Assembly (NCBI GenBank): GCA_002786025.1
Contig: NHNW01000026.1
Coordinates: 248,001 to 312,000 of the forward strand
DNA from: Zasmidium citrigriseum
Lineage: Eukaryota > Ascomycota > Dothideomycetes > Mycosphaerellales > Mycosphaerellaceae
DNA length: 64,000 bases
Reading direction: 5' to 3'
The position numbers were made by a program, and so were the translations under genes. Position 1 is the first letter of the stretch. Each line of letters starts with the position of its first letter. Below the pieces are notes generated by a model that saw nothing but the letters and a program-made list of their open reading frames with translations, made no database searches and was not told where the DNA came from. This document shows, one piece after another, positions 42,085 to 53,498 of this stretch.

Positions 42085-42822
42085 TCGTGTGGAGGCAATC
42101 CGCCCAGCTGCACAGTTCCCCTCTTGCTCTCCATGCGTCCCAACATGGGAACGTTAAAACATGGAAGCCGGGCGCTGGAAGAAATAACTCTCACTCTACT
42201 GTAGCTTTGCTGTGCCGACGATTTCGGGCTTGTCGTTCAGGATGAATCCACACTCGGCGAGAGTGTCCACCTTCGTTATGTCGCATTGTTGGAAGTGATG
42301 TTCTCCTTCAGCAAGGATGATGCAGGTCCAGACTCTCGCATTCGACCCGGCATGACCCTCGTTCTCCTCGGGTTCCGTTTTCCCCAGTCTGCCGAAATGG
42401 TGCCAGCCTGGAGAGCCTCTTGGCGACTTGGAGAATGTGCGTTCAATATAAGCTGGCCTCAAGGAGGTGATGTCGTTGAGATAGTAAAAATGGCTCGTGT
42501 TGAACTGCGTGATTCGCAGTTTTGCATGAAACGCTCGGCCAACTCTGACGTCGTCCATCCAGTGAGAGAGGAGACAACGCGTCGTTATGGATCTTGGCGG
42601 ACACGCGATGGAAGAAGTTAGACCGATCTGTGCCTGGTTCCTGACGATCATCCCGGCTGAGCCACGCGGTCCCACCACCGCCGAGTTCAACCTCCTCCTT
42701 CTTCGTCTGCTCTCTCCGCGACAACAATGTGAACTGGGCCACCGAGACACTGCAAAGCACCTGCAGTCAAGCCAATTCTCGTCGCGATCCCTTCGCGCAT
42801 CCACTCGTTTTAACTATGATCT
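42085..42822. other. Intergenic
   Basis: 738 bp without a supported gene. A 202-codon ORF on the minus strand (42196-42804) has no recognisable domain and atypical composition. Confidence 0.45.
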
Positions 42823-43866
42823 ATGCCCGTCTTCATGCAGCTTGACCGGCTCGCCCACCTTCTTTTTCTCCTATTATCTTCTGTACTAATACACAATGCT
42901 TTGGCGATTGGAATCGACTTCACGACTCCCGGCGGCGGCGCAACATGGCCAGCGGGGCCGATAACGATCAACTGGACGGACGCCGGCGGTGACCCGAGCA
43001 TGAAGGACCTCACGACGTACACGCTGCAGTTGATGGTGGGAGGCAATTCGCCGGACAATTCGCAAGCGTTACAAACGATCGGGGAAGAGAATGCGAAAGT
43101 GTCGGACATGGGAGTGGAAGATGAGATACAAGCGGACGTGGCTCAGAGCATTCAGAATGGCTTCTACCTGATGATGACTTCGAACACAAGCGATGGGAAT
43201 CAGGTCATCAACTACTCGAATCGCTTTACGCTGATCAAGATGAATGGGACGACGGACAGCACATATCTTGAAGGAGCGACACAGGAGGCTGGTGATGTTT
43301 CGAATGTCCCAGAGGCACAGTACAATGTCATCGCACAGCCCTCGAACACATCGTCGACGTTTCCGACATCGTCTGAGACATCCAACAGCACCGAAGCAAC
43401 AGCAACCAGCACTACAACAGCCTCGACCTCAAGCGTGGTGGCACATCCAGAAAGCGGTGACGGTCTGTCACTTGGGCAGACAGCCGCCCTCATTGCTGGC
43501 GGTATTTTTGCGGTCATTGGGCTGGTCTCACTTGTCCTCTGGGCTGTCTTCTTCACTCGACGACACCGCCGGAAACAAGCCGAGCGAAACGCCTCGTCAG
43601 ATGGCGACTCTCTCACCGATCTCGGGAAACCAGCCTTCATTGATGGAAAGGCCGAATTGCCCGCCCACAGTCCATCGAGTTCGCATTCGACGATCCCACG
43701 AGAGCTCAGCCCAGCCGTGGAACGATACGAAATGCATGGGATTGATAAACGAGCCGAGGCGCCGTCGGAAATGGTGTTTGAGCTCGAAGGGGATATTGGT
43801 CTTTATGAGGCTGGCTCTGGAAGACGGAGTAAGGCTTACGACAAGGCTTACGATCCGACCTTGTAG
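42823..43866 (+). CDS. Kre9/Knh1-type domain membrane protein
   Basis: Single-exon 347-residue type I membrane protein. Signal peptide about 1-28 (LLFLLLSSVLIHNALA). Residues ~30-140 (IDFTTPGGGATWPAGPITINWTD, later FYLMMTSN and NYSNRFTL) match the Ser-Thr-rich Kre9/KNH family domain found in wall and membrane glycoproteins. A Ser/Thr-rich linker follows (about 165-210), then one transmembrane helix (AALIAGGIFAVIGLVSLVLWAVFF) and a basic stop-transfer RRHRRK. The cytosolic tail is ~90 residues. Probably a wall-associated sensor or structural protein. Confidence 0.75.
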   Translation: MPVFMQLDRLAHLLFLLLSSVLIHNALAIGIDFTTPGGGATWPAGPITINWTDAGGDPSMKDLTTYTLQLMVGGNSPDNSQALQTIGEENAKVSDMGVEDEIQADVAQSIQNGFYLMMTSNTSDGNQVINYSNRFTLIKMNGTTDSTYLEGATQEAGDVSNVPEAQYNVIAQPSNTSSTFPTSSETSNSTEATATSTTTASTSSVVAHPESGDGLSLGQTAALIAGGIFAVIGLVSLVLWAVFFTRRHRRKQAERNASSDGDSLTDLGKPAFIDGKAELPAHSPSSSHSTIPRELSPAVERYEMHGIDKRAEAPSEMVFELEGDIGLYEAGSGRRSKAYDKAYDPTL

Positions 43867-45022
43867 GCGCGGGTTGATCTAATCGTACATCGACGAACAT
43901 GAGCAATGAACATATTTTGGCACAATCAAACTGTTGACAGGAACAAGTGCGTATATGTGTTGACCAGTCTAAGGCTGGAAGGAGGCTGGCCCCACTGAAA
44001 GTGGCATTCGCCTCGTCAGTCATTACGCCCAAGGATACTCTTGCGGAAGAAAGACTGTACAGCGCGACAGGATTGAGGGCATTTCCATGTTCTCTTTAAT
44101 TCTCTCAACCAAGTCAAAGCAATCTCGACTCCCGGCTCCGTGTTGGTTGCCGTCAGGTGCAGGACGATTGTTGAGAACACCAGTCACAAGAGCCAAGCCG
44201 CAGGACCTGTAAGAGATCTCCTCTCCACGGATGACCTCTTCCTACACGGCGTGTCGTGAGCCAATCCTGACAGTGAGGCGAGCTTGAATACAGATCACTG
44301 CCTTTGAACAGCACAGCCTCCGCTGAGAACAACACATCTTGATGTGCTCCTATATCGGACTTTCGTAGTCTTTGCAATGACTCCGAGCTGCGACTCAAGC
44401 CTCATGTCTGGACTGATTGATCTGTGCGGCTCTTCATTGCCCAGCATAACAAGAAAGGCTGTGAGTTCAGCCCGATGCGGTTCTTGTGAATTAGTCAAGA
44501 GATTCTGCATTTCGATTTTGAATTAACGATAATCCATTCTCCAGGCCTAAGAGAATGGTCTTTTCGGAGTCTCAGTCCATCCATCGCACTTCTCGCATTC
44601 ACATACCCACTGTCGTATTCGCCGTGGGCAGACTTCGAGCTAAGGGGTGTAACCGCTTCAAGTGGAGCCAACCACTTCAAGTGTAACCATTCGCACCAAT
44701 CAGCTCGCTCTATCAGTATCGCCCTTGCTCAAACAACCTCGACCTCCTTTCTCTTCCTGACAATCTACACTCACAAAGAGCACCACTCTATCCGGTGTAT
44801 TTGTCTCTGATCTCGGCTTCGATGGGTTCCAGACCTCGTCCAGTGCAGCAAAATGGCCCCCGCTCCTCTGGGATGCGAAGGATCCTGTCCAGGGATGTTA
44901 TGCGAGAGTCAGCAACGGAAGACGGCACGACAGATATTATGAAGCATCAAGGGCCATACATAAGGCCGTAGGGTCACCAACGGTAGAGCAATTCTCACAA
45001 CTCCGAACCTGAATGAGCGGGG
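43867..45022. other. Intergenic
   Basis: 1.16 kb with only short unsupported ORFs on both strands. No repeat or RNA gene recognised. Confidence 0.45.
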
Positions 45023-46687
45023 ATGATGCCATCTGGAACAGCAACCGCCAGAAGCTTCCTCGGCGGCCTGCTGGACAAGTTCGCCGCCTGGCAGCTGGGC
45101 CTCCCATCGGAAGTATGCAGCTACACAATCAGAAGTCTGAAAATACCACTGGAGGACAATGTGCAACTGGCAGCAGATCTCTACATTCCGATCAAGCAGA
45201 AGCCGTTTGGAACGCTCTTCGTGCCTACGCCATATGGAATCGGCACCGCTTCCTCTCTTACCCAAGCCAGAGTGTTCGCTGCCCGCGGGTACAATGTCCT
45301 GACCAGCTCATGCCGTGGTACTTTCGAATCCGAAGGAGAGTTCGATCCTTTCCGAAATGAGGCTAAAGACGGACATGCCATTGTGGTGTGGATGAGAAAG
45401 CAAGACTGGTATACCGGCTCGTTCGCTACGTTGGGCGGCTCTTACCTTGGCTACAATCAGTGGGCGTTGCTCTCTGATCCACGAGAGGACATGAAGGCTG
45501 CAGTGATTTGGACCGGATTGCATAGCATGGCGGACTTTGCCTGGGGAAACGGAGCACTGCAATCTCACCTCGTGGACTGGGCGGATATTCAAAGACGAGT
45601 CGGTAGTGCTGGGCTGTTCTCAGTGATCATGCATCTTCGCTCGCTCAAGAAGACAATGCAGTCTGTGTACGATGCTGTGCCTCTGCTTGACTCCGTGGAT
45701 AGCTACTTCGAAGGCAAGACTCCCAAGTGGCTCCAGGATGCATTGACACACTCAAACAAGTATGACGAGTACTGGAAGCCAATGGACCAAAGCTCAGCCA
45801 TCGAGAAGGCCAATATCCCGATACTTCTGACTTCCGGCTGGGAAGACGCCATGTTGCCGGATGTCATGTGGCAGTACGAGAAACTTTCGGAACGAGGCTG
45901 CAATGTGGCACTTACTCTCGGGCCATGGACGCATCTGCAGTGTCAAAGTCGCAATACGTTGCCGGAATCACTCGACTGGCTGGATGAGCATCTTGGCGAA
46001 CGAGTCTCTAGCACTCGTCCTTCGCCGGTGCGTGTCTTCGTGACGGGTGTGAAGGAATGGCGGAATCTGCCCAGGTGGCCTCCACAGACCGAGCCTTTCG
46101 ACCTGTATCTTGATACTGGCAAGAAGCTTGCTAAGGATAAGCCTTCCCCGGATGCTCCACCCTCGACATTCAACTTTGATCCAGCTCACCCAACGCCAGC
46201 CGTCGGTGCTCCACTGATCTTTGACAACGGTCCCGGAAGGTCAGAAGGCGACACAGCTCTGGCAACTCGATCCGATGTCCTGGTATTTGACACAGGAATC
46301 CTAACAGAAGATGTCGAAGTTTGCGGCAAGCCCGTAGTCGAACTCCACCATACCACAGACCATCCAGACTCCGACTTACTAGTCCTGAGCGAAGTGAACC
46401 AAAAAGGCGACTTCTCGAGAACCATCAGTGAGAAATACATTCGACTCCCGAGAGATCGCGGGTCAAATGTCGTCAAGCTTTCGCTCACAGACTGTGCGCA
46501 TCGGTTCTGCAAGGGAACGAAGATCAGGCTAATGATTGCTGGTGGAGCTCATCCACGATATATACGGAATCTGGGCACTGGTGAGGATCCCGTTCGAGGT
46601 GCGAAGATGCGAGTTGTCCGTCACACAGTAAGACATGATGCTGGAGCGGCATCGAAACTTTCGTTGCCGGTTACGAAAGGGCAGTAG
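45023..46687 (+). CDS. CocE/NonD family alpha/beta hydrolase (X-Pro dipeptidyl-peptidase-like)
   Basis: Single-exon 554-residue protein. An alpha/beta hydrolase core carries the strand PTPYGIG, then SCRGTFESEGEFDPF and the nucleophile elbow GGSYLGY with Ser140, as in CocE/NonD (peptidase S15-like) enzymes. The later segment ILLTSGWEDAMLPDVMW likely carries the catalytic Asp, and GPWTHLQC the His. The C-terminal ~180 residues form the jelly-roll domain (typical PLIFDNGPGRSEG and RTISEKYIRLPR). Hydrolyses an acyl ester or N-terminal X-Pro peptide; substrate unknown. No signal peptide. Neighbours downstream are an FAD monooxygenase and an efflux MFS. Confidence 0.82.
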   Translation: MMPSGTATARSFLGGLLDKFAAWQLGLPSEVCSYTIRSLKIPLEDNVQLAADLYIPIKQKPFGTLFVPTPYGIGTASSLTQARVFAARGYNVLTSSCRGTFESEGEFDPFRNEAKDGHAIVVWMRKQDWYTGSFATLGGSYLGYNQWALLSDPREDMKAAVIWTGLHSMADFAWGNGALQSHLVDWADIQRRVGSAGLFSVIMHLRSLKKTMQSVYDAVPLLDSVDSYFEGKTPKWLQDALTHSNKYDEYWKPMDQSSAIEKANIPILLTSGWEDAMLPDVMWQYEKLSERGCNVALTLGPWTHLQCQSRNTLPESLDWLDEHLGERVSSTRPSPVRVFVTGVKEWRNLPRWPPQTEPFDLYLDTGKKLAKDKPSPDAPPSTFNFDPAHPTPAVGAPLIFDNGPGRSEGDTALATRSDVLVFDTGILTEDVEVCGKPVVELHHTTDHPDSDLLVLSEVNQKGDFSRTISEKYIRLPRDRGSNVVKLSLTDCAHRFCKGTKIRLMIAGGAHPRYIRNLGTGEDPVRGAKMRVVRHTVRHDAGAASKLSLPVTKGQ

Positions 46688-47043
46688 AGTCATGGTCGTT
46701 TGGCGAGGCAAACCAGACGAACTTCGTCGGCACGGAGAGATTGAAGGAGAAGTATCTGTCTATCAGCAGTCGACATGAACACTCCCGCAACACTATAGAA
46801 GACACTCTATCAACACTGGCCAAATACGCGTATTGAAAGCGATGCATACTAGCAGACAACCCTAATCGCAAATTCCGCCGAAAGGGGCACAGCACGGCTG
46901 ATCTCACTCTCCAAGCTCCACTTTCCAAGAATTGCTCAGCAGGTACGGATGCGAAGGATCGCAGCATTCGTACCCAAATTACCAGACGAGTTGCCTTCTC
47001 CCAGCTAACACTCTTTTCGACTCTGATCCCTCCGAGCAACAAG
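46688..47043. other. Intergenic
   Basis: 356 bp; promoter of the plus-strand FAD monooxygenase; no gene seen. Confidence 0.5.
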
Positions 47044-48431
47044 ATGACTGACGATCCAATTCACATAGCAATCATCGGAGGCAGTCTGGGTGGTTGCAGT
47101 CTGGCTCTGGGCCTTCATCTTCTCAAGCGTCCAGAGATTACCTTCGATGTCTTCGAAGCATGGTCATTTTCTGAGCGAGGGGCTGGAGTCAGCGTCCACC
47201 CAAACGGTCAAAACTCATTACGAGAGCTAGGCGTTGATGCCGATGCCATTCTCAAACGAGCTGGCGCTTTCACAGAGAAGGCGACGGGAGCTGAAATAGC
47301 ACGTGTGCCCAGCATCGCCATATGGAAGCTACCGCTAATCTTCGATAGGCATACGGCGAGCACGAAGGCGAAACACTCATGGACCTCGGAAATTCAGGCA
47401 TTCAATGCGTACTGCGAACGACGCTGCTGGACGAGATGGTGAAACTCCTACCCGCAGAGCGTCTGCACGCCAACAAGAAGCTCACCTCCATCGACGAAAC
47501 CGGTTCAAAACTTTTGCTTAGCTTTTCAGATGGCACCACGCAGGAAACAGATGCCGTGATCGGATGCGATGGCCTACGCTCCACAGTTCGAGGTTTCATC
47601 CTAGGCAAAGACAATCCATTAGTACCTCCCATTTTCACCGGATACTGGGACGCCCGAGCCTTCATGCTGGCAGAAGACTCCCGCAAAGCCTGGGGCGACG
47701 ATGTGATCCAGCACGATAATCCGCGAGAGTACTTCCGGGTTGGCGACGGATGTACCATGCTCTTCGCTTCTGCCCCCGAAGGTCACCTCGGCGGTGTAGT
47801 TGTCGCTGGAGCCGCAGGGCCCGAGGAGAAGGATATGATTGACAATTCGAAGAAGCCACTGACGAGAGAATTTTTGGAGAGGAAGTTTGGTAGTTGGGAT
47901 AAGGCGTATGTGAAGGGTGTGATTGATTGTTTGCTGAATCCGGAGTGTGGGCCCGGGATTTTGTTTGGGGAGTACGAGGCGCAGGATGCGCCGACGTGGT
48001 GCAAAGGGAGGTTATGTATTATGGGAGATGCGGCGCATGCTGCTTTGCCTTGGTAAGTGGTTGTCTCAACGATTGTGTTTTCCTTGCTCGCTGATTGACT
48101 TCCCAGGATGGGCCAAGGCTTCAGTATGGCTGCTGAAGACGCTGCCGTGATGACCAGACTCCTCGCAAACGTCCAAAATCGAGAACAGCTTTCGAAGGCA
48201 TTCCAAGCGTTTGACAAGACCCGTAGGACCCCGGGCAGTCGACCGGAGTGGGTGACCAAGCACGGCCGCGATGTTGCTTTACTGTGTGCTGGCCAAAGGG
48301 GCTTGGATCCGAAGACTGCTGTTGAAGGCTTGCCACATATGCCTGATCTGTTCAACTTTCTGTGGAAGGGAGATATAGAGATGGAGATTAAGAAGGCTTT
48401 GGATGCTTTTGAGGAGATGAAGGGGTGGTGA
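47044..48431 (+). CDS. FAD-dependent monooxygenase (salicylate hydroxylase-like)
   Basis: Three exons, 47044..47304, 47349..48052, 48107..48431, 429 residues. The first intron (44 nt, GTGCCC..ATAG) keeps frame and yields AYGEHEGETLMDLG. The dinucleotide-binding motif is IIGGSLGG near the N-terminus; the DG motif is AVIGCDGLRSTVR; the GD motif is MGDAAHAALPWMGQG (Asp near 314). This is the class A flavoprotein monooxygenase layout. Uses NAD(P)H and O2 to hydroxylate an aromatic or polyketide-like substrate. Between a CocE hydrolase and a DHA-type MFS on the same strand. Confidence 0.85.
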
Positions 48432-48745
48432 GATGTAGTAAGTTCCAATCATCTTCCACGACAGAACGATATATCAACTGCTGATCCATGTAGCTTCTAA
48501 TCTCCAGTGTTCCTTTGAGATGAGTTATGTACTCAGCATGAGAAGTCCGTGCCTCGCTACGAATCAGTTGCACCTGCCGCATGTGGCCATTGGCCAAGCA
48601 TTCCTGCCCGCGTAGCCGCCCGAATCAAGGCAGCTGAAACATGTAGGGCGCATCTCTATCAGCAGAGAGGACTCACCTTCATACACTCGACAATTTCCAG
48701 CTTTTGTCACCACATCGCATGCCAGCCTTGACGACAACTGTGAAC

Positions 48746-50585
48746 ATGGCGTCAGCCTTGCCACAGTCTACAGAAGCTATCGAGCTTCGAGAGGCTCCGG
48801 GCTCTGCTACCGAGCAACCTCCCATCGATGTGGACGATCAAGGCTATCCGACGAGATTGGGATTGGTTTTAATAACCATCGGACTTTCACTGAGCATCTT
48901 CCTGGCGGCATTGGATTCCACGATCATCGCTCAGGCGATCCCATCTTTGACAGGTTCGTCATCTTCGATTGCCAAGAGGCCTCCTACTGACACGTTCCTC
49001 GCAAAGATCAATTCGGAAGCATTGCCAACATCGCCTGGTATGGGACCGCCTACAATATTACCAACACTGCCTTTCAGTCTGCGTGGGGCAAAGCGTACAA
49101 ATACTGGAACCTGAAGCCGGTCTACCTGAGCGCCATCGCGGTTTTCGAGATAGGCAACATCATTTGTATGTGCTCATCACCTCATGCTCTGACGGAAGTC
49201 GTGCTGATCAGAATTAGGTGCTGCTGCACAAAGCAGTAATGCGGTCGTGTTCGGTCGAGTTGTTGCAGGTATTGGAGGTGGAGGAATCATGACCGGAAGC
49301 TTCATCATCATTGCTTTCACTGTGAAGCCTGAGTAGGTCCTTCGATGACCCACGATAGCCACCGCTGCTAACAAACTAAAGATACCGTGCCGCATACATG
49401 GGCGTGCTGGGCGTCACCTTCGGCTGTGCCAGCGTCGTAGGGCCTTTGCTCGGCGGTGCACTCGTCGATCTTCTCAGCTGGCGATGGGTCTTCTGGATCA
49501 GCCTTCCCATCGGAGCAGTCGCCGCGAGTATCATGGCGTTCTCCTTCTCACAGCCTCGATCTGCGGTTGCTCAAGAAGTTGTGATGACGGAAAAGCTGTT
49601 GAACATGGATCTCAACGGCGGCTCGCTCGTGGCTGGAGCACTAGCGTGCTTCATTCTGGCGATGCATTACTCCGGGCTCCATCCTTGGGATAGCGTCCAG
49701 GTTATTGGAAGTCTTGTCGGATCAATAGGCCTCGCCGTTCTATTCGTCCTGAACGAGAAGATCATGGGTACCAAGGCCATGATCCAGTCACATCTGCTGA
49801 AGAGGTTCAGCATTATCACGAACTCCCTGTTCATGATATTTTTGGTTCGTGTCAGAATCTCAGAGACCTTTTTATTTGCTGACAATGCACCACAGGCCGG
49901 CTTGTACTTCCCTCTCCTATTCATCCTCCCGATTGAATTCCAATCCGTCCACAACAATTCAGCCTCTGAGAGTGGAGTTCGACTGATTCCTCTCGTCCTG
50001 GGTATCAGCGTCTTCACTATGGTCTCGAATGGTATCCTGACCTGGTGGAGACACTACGCACCATTCCTCGTTGTTAGGTCCATCGCCGGAACAGTCGGTG
50101 TATCGTTGATCTACAGCCTCGACGCCACCGCCTCAACTAGCACTTGGACGGGGTTCCTTATTCTCACTGCAATCGGCATTGGCCTCGCACTTCAGATCCC
50201 AATGATTGCCAATCAAGCTGCGGTCGGCGCGGAAGATATTCCAGCGGCAACGAGTCTTACCTTGTTCATGGAGAATATTGGAACGTCGCTTTTCGTTGCG
50301 GCTGGCGAAGCTGCATTCACTAATGGGCTACTGTCGAGTGCAACAAGTCGTCTCCCGGATGTCAATCCGTCGATGATCATCAACGCTGGAGTTACCCAGT
50401 TGCGAAGTAGTTTTTCTGCAACCGAGCTCCCTGACATCCTCGCAGCTTATCTGGACGGATGTCAGATCAGTCACGTTGTCTCAGTCGCTTGTGGAAGTGC
50501 TGCAACACTACTGGCTTTGGCAAGCGCAGCTCCGGGGACGAAGCAAAGACTGGAGAGTTGGTGGAGGAAGAGCCGTGCAGACTGA
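48746..50585 (+). CDS. MFS drug/metabolite efflux transporter (DHA type)
   Basis: Five exons, 48746..48953, 49007..49165, 49218..49332, 49382..49844, 49896..50585, 544 residues. The fourth intron (49845-49895) is 51 nt and open, so it could be read through; removal is preferred because it joins two hydrophobic helices. Motifs: [17 protein letters not shown] in helix 1, [16 protein letters not shown] in helix 4, [26 protein letters not shown] in helices 5-6. Fourteen-helix fungal efflux pumps of secondary-metabolite clusters look like this. An earlier ATG at 48719 is possible; 48746 has the better context (AACATGG). Confidence 0.85.
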
Positions 50586-50708
50586 CCGTGAATTCGACAG
50601 ATCGCATCTACATCTGGGAAGTTCACTATGAATTATCATACAATGTACAAGTCATGCTGCTAATATACATCCGAGTCCCTCGCTATGCTCTCATAACCAC
50701 GTCGTTCT

Positions 50709-51320
50709 CTAGTCAGAGGTGTAGGTGCAGCTGTTTGGCTTGTCCGATTTGATAGCCTTCAGAGCAACACCGATGCAGCCATCCTGGTATGCCGGCTTCT
50801 CAAGATCGGTGAACCAGACGGAGTATGCGCCATCTTTCGATGGGCAAGCCTTGGGTGACTCGCCATCGAAGACCAAGTAGCCCTTGTCGCTGATCGACCA
50901 GCCCTTCCTCTCGCCGTTCCTTGGGGCAGGCTGGGCACCAGTGGTGTAGCCCGTCTTGCCCTGGCCCATGCCGGAGCGGTCGACGTAGAACTGTTGAGGT
51001 GGCTATCTGAAAGTCAGTATCATTTGATCGTATCCATTTGATTTTGAATAACTCACGTTGTCGGTGCTGTACAGGTACAGCTCGCCCTCATTGATGACAA
51101 ACTGAGCAAAGCCGTCGGACTTGGCGTCGCATGTAGCTTCATTCTTGCCGCCGATCAAGATGTTTCCTTTGGCAGCAGTGATTCCGGTGTTTTGGACTGG
51201 CGAGCCAGAGTGGATGGCGATGAGACCGAACTTGTCACCTGGGCATGGAGTCTCAATCTGGCGTTCCGTTGGGAAGGCTGCGGCCGCGGCGGCGAAGAGG
51301 GCGACGTTCTTGAATTGCAT
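50709..51320 (-). CDS. phiA-like cell wall protein
   Basis: Two exons, complement(50709..51002, 51057..51320), 185 residues, with a 54-nt intron (GTGAGT..ATAG). Signal peptide at about 1-16 (FKNVALFAAAAAA). The mature part carries FGLIAIHSGSPVQNTGI, CDAKSDGFAQFVI, and MGQGKTGYTTGAQPAPRNG, the pattern of the Aspergillus phiA (phialide) wall-protein family, which is needed for normal conidiophore phialides and is abundant in conidia. Secreted or wall-bound. Four Cys in the mature protein fit two disulfides. Confidence 0.82.
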
Positions 51321-52197
51321 TTTGATGGTGATTGGTTTGTGTGAGGTATGATGTCGGTTTTCGAGTGTGTGGAAGAGATGAAGTGGTTGCTGGTTGATGT
51401 TGGATAGTCAGAAGGACCAGGAAGGTCAATATATATGCTTGTCTCTGTTGGTCCAGGCTATGGTTCTTGACGTCAAATCGCCACACGTATTGGTTCCGAT
51501 ACTACGGTCACTGCCCACAGTCCCTTGCACATACGAACCTAGTGTGCTATAGCTTGTATTGGCATGTAACACGACTCAATGGCGGGACATAAATACGAAC
51601 CCACATGACGCAGTGGCCCATACTTTGCCTCCCGATTCATTAGTCTCAGACGAAGGTATCTTGATAGCTTTCTTCTTCATTGTCGGAAGTATTTCTCCGT
51701 CGTAAAATGCCCGTCTCGTGATCGTCGAAACATGCTTATGTATTATTATCTCTCGGATCCATGGCGATTGGTCTGGAATGTCGCCACATCCCAGGCGTTA
51801 CTTCGGTAGCCTCGACGTCATTCACTTGGGTGTCTTAAAATAGAAGCACTAGAACATAGCCACAATCAGAAGTAACGCAACTCTTCAGACCGCCGAGAAG
51901 AAGAAAGAAATCCCATCTTCTTCAAATACTCATCCAAAGATCTGGAGACTCGTACATGAAGTCTGTGAGATTTTATCCATCGTTCCTTCGACCAAATGCG
52001 GCTTAGGTTGCCTTAGCGTAGGAATGCGTAGGGCGCATGCATTAGAAGCACTCCTTCGTCTCTTGAGTCCTTCATTTGAGCTAAGTATCATCTTAGCAGC
52101 GCAATCAATTTGTATACGCCAAGGATTTCCATTGAAGCAGCAGCTGATACAACTTATACTTGTCTAATTGCCGTTCTCTCCCCTCAAGTCTAAGAAG
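51321..52197. other. Divergent promoter region of phiA-like and aminotransferase genes
   Basis: 877 bp without a gene. A TATATAT-like run at about 51427-51434 lies ~110 bp upstream of the phiA-like ATG and could be its core promoter. Confidence 0.5.
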
Positions 52198-53409
52198 ATG
52201 GCTGGCCGACGCATTACCCGAGTTCAATCGCTCGTGGGAATCGGTGTTGATCGCATGGGTGCTTTGGCAGCTAAAAAAGCTGAGTCTTCTGTTGAAGCTC
52301 CAGAAGCCAACGAAAAACATGAAAGACCACTTCGGATGGAAAATCTCGACACCGACGTTCCTCCCCATCCCATCGCCATCGAAACAACAACCAAGGCTCT
52401 TTCGAGTAAAGAAGACAACAGCTACCTACCATTCGTGGGCCAGCTTGACCTTCGCAACGTCGCAGCTGCTCACGTATCTCGAATGGCTGGAGGAGTTGCG
52501 AAGTATTCAGGCGAAGACAACTGCGTGATCACAGCTGGCGGACTGAGTGGAGTTCTGAATACGCTGTTCGCAACCGTTGAGCCTGGAGAAGGTGTGCTTC
52601 TGACGGATCCGACGTACATTGGACTCATCAATCGTGTGAAGCTTGTTGGAGCCGTTCCGATTCTGTTCCCTCTGGAGTTCCGTCCTGGAGAAGCTTGGAG
52701 GTTTCCGCGCGAGAAGTTGCGGGACTTCGTCGAATCATCGTCGGTTCGAATCACGGCCATGCTTCTGATGTCTCCTGCTTTGCCATCTGGACTGTATCTG
52801 GACAAAGAAGATTGGCAGACGGTGGCGAATGTCTGCATCTCCCGTGATCTTCTCCTTCTCTATGATACTGCCTTCGAGAGACTGCTCTTCGATGGTAGAT
52901 CAGTCGTTCATCCGGCTTCTCTTCCTGGCATGGAAGAAAGAACCATTACAATTGGCAGCGCATCCAAAGAGCTGCGCTTGATCGGTTGGCGCGTAGGTTG
53001 GGTCGTTGGACCAGCGTGGGCGATCTCAGACGTCAAGCTCGTGGGAATGGCCAATGTTGTCGTCCCCGTTGGTATCGCTCAGAAAGCAGCACAGGCCGCT
53101 CTGGAAAACTCTGACGAAGATTGCATTGAGTTCATCAAAGAGCTCCAAGCCAGACGAGATCTCTTGATGGAAGAGCTGAAAGGGTTTCCCGTGGGAGTCC
53201 CTGCTGGGGGCTGGTCTTTCATCCTGCGGGTTGAGAGTGGAAAAGAGGCGTCGAAAGCTTTGATGGAACAGGGTATATATGCCACTTCGATGGATGGCTG
53301 GGGAGAAGTACATGGAGAGCAGTATGTTCGCTTTATCTTCTCCAACGAGCCTTGCGATCGATTGAAGGGTATTGGAGCGAAGGTGAGAGCAGCGCTTGGG
53401 CATTCCTGA
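52198..53409 (+). CDS. PLP-dependent aminotransferase class I/II
   Basis: Single-exon 403-residue protein. Fold type I features: the substrate/cofactor region ITAGGLSGVLNTLFATVEPGEGVLLTDPTYIG, the cofactor Asp in LLYDTAFERLLFDG, and the Schiff-base Lys257 in GSASKELRLIGWRVGW. The C-terminal domain ends with EQYVRFIFSNEP. Transfers an amino group between an amino acid and a 2-oxo acid. The start is the ATG at 52198; ten codons upstream are open but begin with TTG. The first ~50 residues are not typical of the family and might hold a targeting signal. Confidence 0.85.
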   Translation: MAGRRITRVQSLVGIGVDRMGALAAKKAESSVEAPEANEKHERPLRMENLDTDVPPHPIAIETTTKALSSKEDNSYLPFVGQLDLRNVAAAHVSRMAGGVAKYSGEDNCVITAGGLSGVLNTLFATVEPGEGVLLTDPTYIGLINRVKLVGAVPILFPLEFRPGEAWRFPREKLRDFVESSSVRITAMLLMSPALPSGLYLDKEDWQTVANVCISRDLLLLYDTAFERLLFDGRSVVHPASLPGMEERTITIGSASKELRLIGWRVGWVVGPAWAISDVKLVGMANVVVPVGIAQKAAQAALENSDEDCIEFIKELQARRDLLMEELKGFPVGVPAGGWSFILRVESGKEASKALMEQGIYATSMDGWGEVHGEQYVRFIFSNEPCDRLKGIGAKVRAALGHS

Positions 53410-53498
53410 GAAAGCCACCCGTTAGCCAATCCAATCCATCAGACATCACTCGAAACCACAACTTACCTCGAGCATTACAATCAGTTCAAACGCATAAC

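Noticed and set aside
42196..42804. 202-codon minus-strand ORF between the P450 and Kre9-like genes
   Set aside because: Composition and lack of any motif suggest chance; start and end do not fit neighbouring gene layout.
11801..53409. One large RiPP cluster including the P450, FAD monooxygenase, MFS and PLP enzyme
   Set aside because: Such enzymes occur in ustiloxin-like clusters, but here they lie 25-40 kb away beyond a 9.3-kb conserved gene, alcohol dehydrogenase, F-box, sugar transporter and other unrelated genes. Distance and content argue against one cluster.
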